A stretch of DNA of 64,000 nucleotides. It comes from Thozetella sp. PMI_491 (lineage: Eukaryota > Ascomycota > Sordariomycetes > Chaetosphaeriales > Chaetosphaeriaceae). The notes below the pieces were generated by a model. It ran no database searches. It had not been told where the DNA came from and saw nothing but the letters and a program-made list of their open reading frames with translations. The stretch is taken from NCBI GenBank assembly GCA_021432635.1, contig MU270106.1:66087-130086 (forward strand), read 5' to 3'. Both the position numbers and the translations under genes were made by a program. Each line of letters starts with the position of its first letter. The first letter of the stretch is position 1. This document shows, one piece after another, positions 43,051-53,249 of this stretch.

Positions 43051-44491
43051 ATGAAGTTCTCGGTTGCTCTCGTTGGCGCTCTCGCCATTGGAGCCTCTTC
43101 GCTCGCGATCGACCGTTCCATCGCGGAGCGTGAAATGGCTGTAAGTAATCTCCTGCGATTCATCAGCACCTAAGGAGCGCCTCTATTATTCAGTTACACT
43201 TGCTAACTGGCTTCAGGATGCTATCATTGACTTCGTCAACAAGCGTGTGCCTCAGAACAATCAGGTTCCGCCGCCCCCGCGCACCACCACCCCTCCTCCT
43301 CCGCTGCCTACTCCGGTCAACGGCCAGCCTGCCAACGGCCAGAACGGCCAGCAGGGACAGAACGGTCAGCAGCAGGGACAGAATGGTCAGCAGCAGGGAC
43401 AGAATGGTCAACAGCAAGGACAAAACGGCCAACAGCAAGGCCAGGCCGGTGGTCAGGGCCAGGTCGGCGGACAGGGCCAGGGCTTTAAGCGCCAGAACAA
43501 CCAGGCCCCTCCGCCGCCGAGGACAACCACCCCGCCGCCTCCCCTTCCCACTCCTGCCCCGGTTAATGGACAGAATGGTCAGAACCCTCAGCAGGGCCAG
43601 AACGGCCAGCAGCAGGGCCAGAACGGCCAGCAGCAGGGTCAGAACGGCCAGCAGGGTCAACAGCAGGGACAGCAGGGTCAAAACGGCCAGCAGCAGGGTC
43701 AGGCTGGTGATCAGGGTCAGGGTCAAGGCTTTAAGCGCCAGAACAACCAGGTCCCTCCTCCCCCGCGCACCACCACCCCTCCGCCCCCTCTTCCTACTCC
43801 TGCCCCGGTGAACGGTCAGAACGGTCAGCAGGGCCAGAACGGCCAGCAGCAGGGCCAGAACGGCCAGCAGCAGGGCCAGAACGGCCAACAGCAGGGTCAG
43901 AACGGCCAGCAGGGTCAACAGCAGGGACAACAGGGTCAGCAGGGTCAGCAGCAGGGCCAACAGGTTCAGCAGCAGGGTCAGGTTGGCGGCCAGGGCCAGG
44001 GATTTAAGCGCCAGAACAACCAGGTCCCTCCTCCCCCACGCACCACCACCCCTCCGCCCCCTCTTCCTACTCCTGCCCCGGTGAACGGTCAGAACGGTCA
44101 GCAGCAGGGCCAGAACGGGCAGCAGCAGGGCCAGAACGGTCAGCAGCAGGGACAAAACGGCCAGCAGCAGGCTCAGAACGGTCAGCAGCAAGGTCAGGCT
44201 GGTGGTCAGGGTCAGGGTCAAGGCTTTAAGCGCCAGAACAACCAGGCTCCTCCTCCCCCGCGCACCACCACCCCTCCGCCCCCGCTTCCTACTCCCGCTC
44301 CGGTGAACGGTCAGAACGGCCAGCAGGGACAGAACGGTCAGCAGCAGGGACAGAACGGCCAGCAGCAAGGACAGAACGGCCAGCAGCAGGGCCAGAACGG
44401 TCAGCAGCAGGGACAGAATGGTCAGCAGCAGCAGGGCCAACAGGGCCAGCAGCAGCAGGGCCAGGCCGGCGCTCAGGGTCAGGGCTTTTAG
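43051..44491 (+). CDS. Secreted Kex2-type repeat precursor, Pro/Gln/Gly/Asn-rich (454 aa)
   Basis: The CDS is join(43051..43140, 43217..44491); the 76-nt intron (GTAAGT...TGCTAACTGGCTTCAG) separates the leader from the repeats. A signal peptide (MKFSVALVGALAIGASSLA) is followed by a short acidic pro-segment ending FVNKR. Five tandem units follow, each preceded by Lys-Arg (codons at 43241, 43487, 43733, 44006, 44228). Each unit has QNNQ or VPQNNQ, then the block PPPPRTTTPPPPLPTP, then heptads of NGQQQGQ type, ending GQGF. The last unit ends GQGF and stop, without KR. Cleavage would give five peptides of 80, 80, 89, 72 and 85 residues. It has the layout of KEX2-processed repeat proteins (pheromone, repellent or RiPP-precursor types), but the units are long and low-complexity. 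A wall or matrix role is an alternative. Confidence 0.85.
43247..44488 (+). repeat. Five-unit coding tandem repeat with nested 21-bp minisatellite
   Basis: Units: 43247-43486, 43493-43732, 43739-44005, 44012-44227 and 44234-44488, separated by the six-base KR codons. Within each, CAG-AAC-GGT-CAG-CAG-CAG-GG(N) style 21-bp heptad repeats vary in number and cause the length differences. The complement gives a long Leu/Val-rich open frame that is an artefact. Confidence 0.9.
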
Positions 44492-46195
44492 AGCAGAGGC
44501 TAGTCGGTGACAGACTCCTCGCTGAGTGCTGTGTGAAGCAGCCTCGGGTAGGCAGGCAACGGGTGAGCGTGCTAGATCGGTCTCCTCGGTCTAGATGGCT
44601 GGAGGAGTTTAGGGTGCTCGCCATGAAAACATGTACCTAAGTGTCTCCCTGGAGGGACACAGAGGTCTATAATTTTTATCTCTGGGAGAATAGCTGGACT
44701 GCATATTGCTATTGTAATAAACATGTTCTGCGGGTCTGGTGTTGAATTCCTCGCCTATGAAAACTGTTAATCAGTAGACACCAATCTACCACAGGCTCTA
44801 TCGCTCGGAATGATCTGAGCGGTGAAGATCGATTAGGCGGAACTGACCATTGAGCTCTGGGGTATCGGCGCTACTATAGGGCTTGGTGAGCATGGGTGAA
44901 CCCAGCACCCCGACGGCTGACTACACCCACTGAGCAGGGATCCGGGTAACTCTTGCCGAGAGCACGAGAGAAACCCGGAAGCTTGCGCTAGATCGCTTGG
45001 GATCAGTGTATGGAGTCACGGTACTTGTGTTATCTCGCGCCGGCAGGATGCCATCGACACAGACCTAGGCGCCCTACTTTCGTCGGGCTAACCGCAACAA
45101 CCGGTTTGTCTTGCCAACGTGCATGCCATGGCACACTCGTGAATGTCACTTACCCCTCAAGATCTTCCCTTCTTGGGCTTAGGGGTGGAGCTGGAAGATT
45201 CGCGTAGTGGCTCTATTGTATCGTTTAATTGCGTTCCAGGCGTTCGGTAGCAGCGTCACATTGGCACCCCCGATCTGGTTGCGTCTCTGAGTTGGAATCC
45301 CCCAGAGCCCCCCCATATCCGCCTGAGAGAATTGTCGCTGAGTCGTCACGAGCGAAGTGGGACATGCAGCTGTTGGCTGTTGGTCGCGAAAATTGTCCCA
45401 ACCAACATACGATTTAGGCATGCGCTTTGCAGATGTTTTGATGCGCTGGTCGCGAGGAGCCACCCACACCTCGCAACGGCAAATGCATCGATTGCCTTTC
45501 TTCCCCGACCATACATGCGACGTGCGAATACTTTGATACCACCCAAATACAGAGGGACCGCAAGAGGCGTCGCTCTGGGCAAACAATGGCAAGAATAAAC
45601 CCAATAAAACAAGTTTGGCTAATCGGAACTCCGCACATGCGCTGCAGTTACCCGTTCTGTGTAGCCAACTAGGGCGAAAAGCAAACATCGTAACACCAGC
45701 GGCGCCATCTCAGAACGATGAGAGGAGCTGAGCAAAGGGGGTGTGGAGACAGCGCCAGTCGAACTGGGATTGTTGCTGGGATGCTATGCACGTTGGTATG
45801 TACGCACCCGTCTCGCCGAACCAACTAAAGCAACAATTGAGGGGCACCCTGGCAAAATGTAGACTTGTGCTTTGTTCAAACCGCGTCTGCAGCCCAGGTC
45901 ACCACATATCGGCCCTAATCTAAGTCTCTTGGTGACGCCTCTGGCTTTTTTAATTGGGCTCTCTGAAGAAATGCAAGGGGGGGTTGTTCATCTGCCCCTC
46001 TCATAATCTTGCGCTTCGGCTCAGAACCATCTTGACCTCTCTTCCCCCCCACACAATTGCCGTTGTTACTTTGTCGTTTGGACTTACACCCTCTCCCCTG
46101 CGGCAGTGACATGGTACTCATCAGCCCTTGGTCCAACCCGATCTTGTTCGTTGTTGGGACCGGTACAACCGGGGCCACGCATTCGCAGTACTACC
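44492..46195. other. Intergenic: 3' region of repeat-protein gene and promoter of orphan gene
   Basis: No gene in 1.7 kb. A small stem (GTGTCTCCCT/AGGGACAC, 44640-44660) and an AATAAA-like word at about 44716 probably belong to the 3' untranslated region of the preceding gene. The frames at 45179-45688 on both strands lack support. The last 200 bases are C/T-rich leader. Confidence 0.4.
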
Positions 46196-49100
46196 ATGGC
46201 GCTCGCATCCGTCATCAGCTCATTCTGCCAGCAGCTCGAGACCGCCATTGCAGAGGACGCGGAGTGTCAAACCAAGCTTCAGAGGGAACAGTCTGAGCTC
46301 CTCCAGAAGAAGGAGGCGTGTACCCGGAACGCGGCCTTGCTTGAAGCCGGCGCTTCCAACCGGCAGCAAGAAGCACGGGACAACCATCTCAAGAGGAGGG
46401 CGGAGCTACTGGCGACGCTTAAGGAGGAAGATAAGTCGTGGGAGGACCAGAACAACAGATTCAGCTCCGAAATCGAGCAGATTCGACGCGACCACGACGA
46501 GGCACTCAGCGGGCTCGATCAGAAGATCTCAGCGGCCAAAGATGAAGTCAAGGCTCGAGCGGCGTCGCAGGCGGAGATGTTCCAAAAGATGCAAGTAGCC
46601 TACCAAAAGCTGGTAAGAGTATCCCGCGGTTTCCTTTCGAAGCGAGGGCCACAGGATGGTACGGGTCCAGCTTTGATGTGCGACGCACTCTAACGCTTTG
46701 AGTCGATAGGCGGCCCGCGTGGACAACCAGGACGTTGAAAATTCGATCAATCTGGTTTCATCAGATATAAGTGCCACCGGTGCCCTCGGAGACCCAGAGC
46801 CGTTGATGGAAGAGCTGGCAGCCGCCCAAGACGCTACTGCTTCGCAGCTTGCTGGAGGAAACGAGAGCTCGAGCGGGAGCGATAGCGGGAGCGGCGTCCC
46901 GGACTCTACTCCGGGGCAGCCGCGCGAGGACGAATCGTCTGCAAGGCTTGAGCCGAGCGAGAGCACAGCACATCCGACGGTCACGGCCCAGAGCGAAAGC
47001 ACTTCGCTTCCTTCTAACATCACTCCACCCCCGACTCAACCGAGTGCTCCGATCCAGATCCAGTCTCCTTGCCCTCCCTCGGCGTCACCTATCACCCCCA
47101 ATGCTGCCCTCTCCCAGCCTAACAGCCCGGTGGATGCGCCGAATCGGCAGAACTGTGGTAGCCGTCCTTGCTCACCGGGCGTCATTTCCCCCACATCTCC
47201 GACACCGACACCAAGACAAAATGGACCAGACGTATTCGCGGCCTCTCCGCCGCGGGAGAGTCACCAGACCCCGTCTTCCCCCGCGAGGAAGACCATCACC
47301 TTGGACCAGCTTGAAAAATTTGATGAAGCGACGAGGGTCAAGCACCGAATTTTTGTGAGGCCCAGCCAGGGTCTTAAGGAGCAGCCGTCGTTCTCCGTCC
47401 TGCGATGCGACGTTCACCGCCTATGCTTTGCTAAGCTCAGCATGGATGGAGCCATGAACCACCTCTCTGAGCACGGAGGGTGTCCGGAATCGCGCAACGA
47501 GGCGGAGGCGAAGGTCTTTGAGTTATTTGGGGTGCAAGTGCTGGATTGCAAGCAATCGACGATGGACCACTACAATGACGAGTTGAATACGTCCGAGAGG
47601 GAGACCTCCCAGCCGAGAGCGACACAAGTCGACAATAGCAGGGGAGCTACCTTGTCTCCACCAAAAGATGGCGCAAACAAGTGAGAATATCCCTGTCCAT
47701 CGCATTTGCATCGTGCCACGACGTACCACTGACTATAGAGGAGTAGGACCAAGGCCACCTTCCTTGGCGTCACCAACCCCACCGCCAACGGCCTCTATCG
47801 CGCTCGGGCTCCAGGGAAGTCTTCACGCTGGGAAGCAGTGCTGATGCTGTCGTGGCAGGCGGCAGAAAGCACGTGTCTCTTCGACGAAAAGCAGATCCCA
47901 CAATGCCTCTTTTACGACCGCTCGACAAGGACTCTGGCGTGGCGCTCCGCCTTCGACGCCGGCGGCGGTCTAGAGACACTCCGCAGTTTCCCTGTGCTGT
48001 ACTTCAGCGAGGGGGTGCGCATCCCAGAAACGCTGCTAGAGACTCCCTTTGCGCTTCCCAAGGTCTCTCCCGGCTGTGTTGGCTGGGTTTCCGCGAGGGA
48101 TCTACGTCTCTCGCAGCCCGGCAATCCCGCCGAGGCGCTGGACGCCGGGAGGTCCGTGGCAGAGGCTTTTGTCCGCTGGCGACAAAGGAGGGCTTCTGAG
48201 AGCCCTGAAGAGCATTTATTTGCTGTCGGTAAGTGTTCAACAGGCTTGTATTACCCTCGCGTTCACGGATCAGCCTTCTAATTTGACGCTGCAGCTGGAC
48301 ATGTCATGCAGCTGCCGCTCGTCCTGGATGGCCCTGACCCCACGCTCCAAGCCAACAGCCTCGCAGCCAGCGCGAAGGGCCGTGAGGAGGACCAGGGTGC
48401 CAGCAGTCCAGTCCCAGATCCCGCTTCGAGAATAATGAAACCACCCTCTTGGAAACCGCCACTTCCATCTCCACCCATAGCTCCCCGAGGGGCCAATGCA
48501 CCCGCCTCGGACGATCAGCCGCGACAACCTAGCCCTCGGCTTCAAGGCGAGCCGAGGACGCCGCTCTCTCCGCCGTCCCCGAGCCCCTGTCAGGATGGAG
48601 CCTCCGATTTGGGGCATTCAACCATCGTCGTTGCGCCCCTCTCCGCCTCGGTCCGAGACCAGAGCAGTGGCAATTCCCGCAGTGTCAACGGGGCATTCAC
48701 GTCTTCACCTACGATCATTCGTGATGTTTACGACCCAGATAACATCGGCGATGACGACGATTTAGCTCCAGGCAAACGCCGCAGCGACCATCTAGGCAAC
48801 AATGGCGCGTTTGTTTCGCAACCCCGGGGCAAGAGGCTGAAAACAGCCCAAGGTGGGGGACGCGCCGTCGAATACGAAATAGTGTACGCCAACGGCCAGC
48901 CACAGCACAGAATCGTTCGGGTACCGCGTGATCAACACGAGGGAGAGTGGTACATCTTTATATGCCTCAAGCACCATCGCCACTTCAGCCGTGAGAACAC
49001 GTATAGGCAAGTATACAGTCACCTGTTGACTTGTAAAAGCGGTGCGACCCACCGACCGCGCGAGAGCTGCTGGAACGCATTCGTCGCCCACTTTGGCATA

Positions 49101-49856
49101 CGGGTTCTAGGCTGCGACGCGCGAAAGGAAGCCGAGAGCAACCGGCTCTTGGACCAGGCGGTGGCGAGAGAGGGCTATGCCTTCCTGGACCCCGCGGTAG
49201 ATACCTTTATTCTCAAGCACTTCAAGTCCATGCAGGTTTATGAAAACCTAGCGCGGGACGGTAGTCTACATGAGTCGCAAGGTAGCACGGGGGGCAATGT
49301 GCTGCATACTGTACCAAACAGGGATGGCGGGCATGGTGTACCGGCAACCTGGGCCCAGCCACTACCCACCGTCGCGACGGCTCAGCCCGCTGTACGAGCT
49401 GTCAGGACACCACAGCCGGGCGACTTATACCGCGTCATGGGCTGCGTAATTGGGAGGGAGAGGCTCCCGTGCGTTGTTCTCGTGCTCCCCATCGGAGATT
49501 TTGGCCAAATTGGCATCGCCGGCCGCCTCGCTGACACCGGACTTCTCAACTCGCCGCAGCACGTCCCGAGCTGCTTCAGGCTGAATCAGTCAACCCGCAG
49601 CATTGAGGGCTGGGCGCCCGACTACCAGGACGGCGGGCCGCGCGTTGAAGAGCGGTTCTACCCGGTCATGTGCTTCATAAGCTCCGCGTCGTTTGCTAAG
49701 AATGGGCCCGCGGGCGGCACTCCGATGGCTCAGGTGCAACCCTACAACTGGGCCCACGCTCGCGATCTCCTGCCGGTTGACTTGGACAACGAAAACAGCT
49801 TGGCGCTTTGGGGTTTTGAGGCGGCGCGGCAGTTCAGGCAGAAGCGTTTGTGCTGA
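46196..49856 (+). CDS. Fungal orphan protein with coiled coil and duplicated Cys/His module (1145 aa)
   Basis: The model is join(46196..46612, 46710..47680, 47741..48228, 48295..49856); introns of 97, 60 and 66 nt keep frame. Residues 1-140 are a long charged coiled coil. A Ser/Pro-rich disordered region follows, then a first module (CDVHRLCF...MNHLSEHGGC...FELFGVQVLDC, about 370-415). Next come FAVAGHVMQLPLVLDGPDP, a second disordered region with a KRRSDH/GKRLK basic stretch suggesting nuclear import, and a second copy of the module (CLKHHRHF...YSHLLTC...FVAHFGIRVLGC, about 849-895). The C-terminus (LYRVMGCVIGRERLPCVVL...RDLLPVDLDN) resembles a small chromatin-reader or SH3-like fold common in fungal hypotheticals. 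Function unknown. Confidence 0.8.
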
Positions 49857-50885
49857 CGGCTTGCTGAAAGCGGCGTTGGAGAGCCGGATCTCGCTTGCGG
49901 GGCCGGGTGGTCGGCTCGACGGCCCAGCATCGTGGCCAATTCTAACAAGAATTTTGCCCTTTCAGGAGGAGCGCGTTGCGGCTAAGCAACAGGGGCAGGA
50001 GTTTAACGTATACCTTGGCTTAGGTTACCCCACCCAAAGGGCTGTTCGGCAGCCTCGGGTGGGACGTGAGTTCAAAGTTGATGCGCATGGCTCATCTCGC
50101 CGAGTTCAGGCAAGGACGTATCCTTTCTGCCTTGCACTGCTTGTTGGGTTTGCGTAGATACTTCTGCAAACCATTGAGCACCCAGTAAGGCGCTCCCCCG
50201 GAAAAGGTGGGAGAGAGTGGTGATCTTCTTGCGCGCGCTGCCACGCCAAGTGGACCCTATCGATCGAGATTTGGTGATGCGGCTCTTATGCATAGTGAAG
50301 CTCTAGATTAGAGGCCAACCTTGCGCCAACGACAGCCGGAGTGAGCAGCGGGCTGGTACTGTCCACGTAGAGCATCCCCTCTTGCGACGCCTACCAGTCG
50401 AATCCTCCCGCCATACCTATGACCAGCGGCTGCCGATCAGTATAGATCCTGGCCTCAAATGGCCCGTCGGGGTCCTGCATCATTCAGCTGAGCGTGCTTG
50501 CGCACGGCCGGGTCAGGGTCTCGATGGGTGAGAGGATCCATTTCCCCGGTCCTAGCTTTAGTTAGCATTGCTCAGACTGCTGTTTGCCGTGAGCCCGGAG
50601 CGTCGGTATGGCGCACAATAGGTTCCCAATGCTAGCGCTACAATGTCGTCACGGCACTGCGCCTCAACATCGCTAGTGGCCGGAAATTGCCCTTACTACC
50701 TTGGCAACGCATCAATCGCCGCGGCATCTATAGCAAACGTATAGTGGCCGATGGCCTCCAGAGGTACAAATACGACAATGTCCACAGGCGGGAGGGAATG
50801 GTCTTAGCTCTACCTCACTATCGGTTTGCTTGAGCGACACACTCATTCTTTTCTAGACATAGCTCTTTTCTGGGTGAATCTCAAC
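49857..50885. other. Intergenic
   Basis: No supportable gene. The first 300 bases are probably the 3' region of the orphan gene. The 154-codon frame at 49693-50157 overlaps its last exon in another frame and is a shadow. Confidence 0.4.
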
Positions 50886-52221
50886 ATGAAGAGCTCTTCT
50901 CTCGCGGCGCTTGCTCTTCTCGGGCAAATTCAGAATGCTGCCTCGTCCCCGCTGATACTCGCAGGAGGGAGTGGCGCTGGAATCCATACTCTGCGGGTAG
51001 CGCACCAAGAAAAGGGCATCCTCACGCTCACCTTTGACCCCAACGCATCTCCTGAAACCAGCCTTCAGGTCATCGACACAACTCCTGCGGGTGCCAGGCC
51101 CGGGTGGCTATCCACCCATGGCAACCTGCTGTGCTCCATCTCTAGGACAAATTTCCCGGACAATTCATCCACGTCTGGGGGCATCTTCATCTTCAAAAAG
51201 ACCGATGGTAGCTCAGCTTCGCCGGGTGGCCTCGTGCCCCTAAGCAGCACCAGCTCTAACGGGCTAGGGGGGGTCTACTGCGAGATTAGCAATAACGGGC
51301 AGTTCTTAGCCGCAGCAAACATGTTCGTAAATCCCCAGCCCCAGCGGAAGTTCTTTCGAGACACAAACGCTCACCGGTGCCGCATATAGTGACGGGTCTA
51401 CGGTCTCAATCCATCCGCTTTCCAACGATGGGATCGTAGGAGAGCCTACCTACGTCTTCAAGTACAACCTGACCACTCCCGGCCCGGGAGAGGGCGACAG
51501 TCAGATCCAGGCCAACCCGCATCAATCCATCTTCGACCCCAGTGGGCAGTTTATCGTCGTGCCGGATCGTGGCGCCGATCTCCTCTACGTATATCGCGCC
51601 CGGGGTGCTCGTGACGTCGAAAAAATACAAGAAATCACGCTGGAGCCCGGGACCGGGCCGCGTCACGTGGAGTTCGCGCAATATGGTAACGAGACCTTCA
51701 TGTACCTGGTCAGTGAGATCGACAACACGATCCGCGTCTTCACATTCGACATCCACGGCGGCACGTGCAAAGGCGGTCAAGTAGCCACTCCCGACATCAC
51801 TCTCCTGCAACGAGCGTCGACGCTGGGACCCGGTAGTAACCGGACGGAGCCAAACAACAAGGACCTTGCTTCGGAGGTGGCCTTCTCAAACGACGGCCGG
51901 TTTGCCTATGTCGCGAACCGTAACACAGTCTCGTTCGACTCGGACACGCTTGCCATCTACGCCATCAACCCGGTGCGGTCGGACCAGCATCTCACCTACC
52001 TCGGGCAGAACAAGACGGACGGCAAGATACCGCGGCACTTCTCGCTGTCTCCCGACCAGAAGAGCAGCTATGTCTCTGTCGCGAACGAAGTCACGAATGA
52101 CCTCGAGTTATTTGCTAGGGATTCAGAAACAGGGTTCCTAGGCAACGTCGTGGGCAACCTGTCACTGGGAGCACTCGATTTGAACCAGACGAGCGGCCCC
52201 ATGGCGGTCATTTGGTGGTGA
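50886..52221 (+). CDS. Secreted lactonase-fold (seven-bladed propeller) protein (422 aa)
   Basis: The CDS is join(50886..51322, 51390..52221). A 67-nt intron GTTCGT...CATATAG explains an apparent frameshift and restores AAN-IDGSTVSIHPL. The protein has a signal peptide (MKSSSLAALALLGQIQNAASS) and then the blades typical of the 6-phosphogluconolactonase / carboxy-cis,cis-muconate cyclase family: NPHQSIFDPSGQFIVVPDRGADLLYVY, GPRHVEF, YLVSEIDNTIRVF, ASEVAFSNDGRFAYVANR and IPRHFSLSPDQ (blocks). Asn-X-Ser/Thr sites agree with secretion. It probably hydrolyses or isomerises a lactone outside the cell; the substrate is not deducible. Confidence 0.85.
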
Positions 52222-53249
52222 AACTGGAAGAAAGGTATACTATTATCTTTAATGAACATGGCACAATAATGAAATAATACATACTTCCATTCATCACAGT
52301 CAATAGAACTTCATGTTGAGGTAAGAGGTCACTGGTTCCTCGCCTATTTGCACCTCACCAGCGAAAGCTTGAAAATCTATCCGTCGACTCGTGAACAACC
52401 AAATAAATGCTCACCTTAGATCCTATTTTTCACCTTTTTTTTGGGGGGGGGGGGGAATATGGTACTAGAACTAACTGCGCGTCGTAGCAGCTGTGGGCCC
52501 CCTTTGCTCTTGCCTCGTCGAGTAAACACATACTGTCAGATGGGATGGAACAGGTCCTCAAAAGCGCGTGCTGCCAATACACCCTCAGCTGCTTCTTAGG
52601 AGTACAGAATGTAAGATAATAGATTATTACAGTCCTAGTTACGGTTCAGCCTAATAATTCAGAGTCTTAACACTCAACTAGGTAGAATATTAGTGAGATC
52701 TATAAAATGATGTGACGGCCTTTTTGCCGCCGGATTTGGCAGGTTATGCTACCTAATCTAGCGGTAAAACAGCAGGTTAGTGGGGCTACTAGGAGCCTTT
52801 TTTTCCCCGGCACCTAGCAATGTTCTGTTCTAGCATTTCGCAAGTGTCTGTCCTAGCACCTAGCAATCGTTTGTCCTAGCATCTGGCAATTGTCTATCCT
52901 TGCACCATACTCCCTATATTAATATCCGCACTCCTCTATCCTGATAGGTATACCAGGGCGCAAGACATATCTAGTAAGCAGCGATTCTCACTTTGAGGAT
53001 ATTTTTATCGAAGATCTCAAATAACTCCACACGATATCAAAAACGAAGTGCATGCTGTGGTTGTATTAAGTTCCCAAGTCTACTCGTTTTTATTGAAAGT
53101 CCCTAAAACCTAGCTCAACAGCTCCATAGCCTCTCCTCCACGCAAGAAGCGGACTTTCATGAGCCTATCATAATCTCTACAGCCATGTTTCTCTAGTGAT
53201 ACCAGACCTAAACTTCCCCTAGCTCTTCAATATTATACTAAACCAAAGT
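52222..53249. other. Intergenic with hairpin repeat
   Basis: No gene. Includes a T8-G14 homopolymer junction at about 52435-52456 and the hairpin repeat at 52690-52930. The remainder is AT-rich. Confidence 0.4.
52690..52930 (+). repeat. Hairpin-containing dispersed repeat, left copy
   Basis: Contains TATAAAATGATG, then an imperfect inverted repeat (TTTTTGCCGCCGGATTTGG ... CTAATCTAGCGGTAAAA, 52729-52769), then several TGTCCTAGCACCTAGCAAT-like words. The same order occurs at 60260-60500 in the same orientation. Confidence 0.55.

Noticed and set aside
43190-44440. 416-codon minus-strand frame, Leu/Val-rich with GRSRKRGRRGGG blocks
   Set aside because: Exact antisense of the tandem-repeat gene; the Leu-rich pattern is the complement of CAG/GGN codons, and the sense frame has a signal peptide, a good intron and Kex2-type sites.
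48792-49091. Minus-strand frames opposite the orphan gene
   Set aside because: Shadows of exon 4; no motif, and the plus-strand frame runs 520 codons with domain structure.
50886-52221. Lactonase gene as a frameshifted pseudogene
   Set aside because: A 67-nt GT-AG intron restores frame and a family-like sequence (AAN-IDGSTVS), so the gene is intact.
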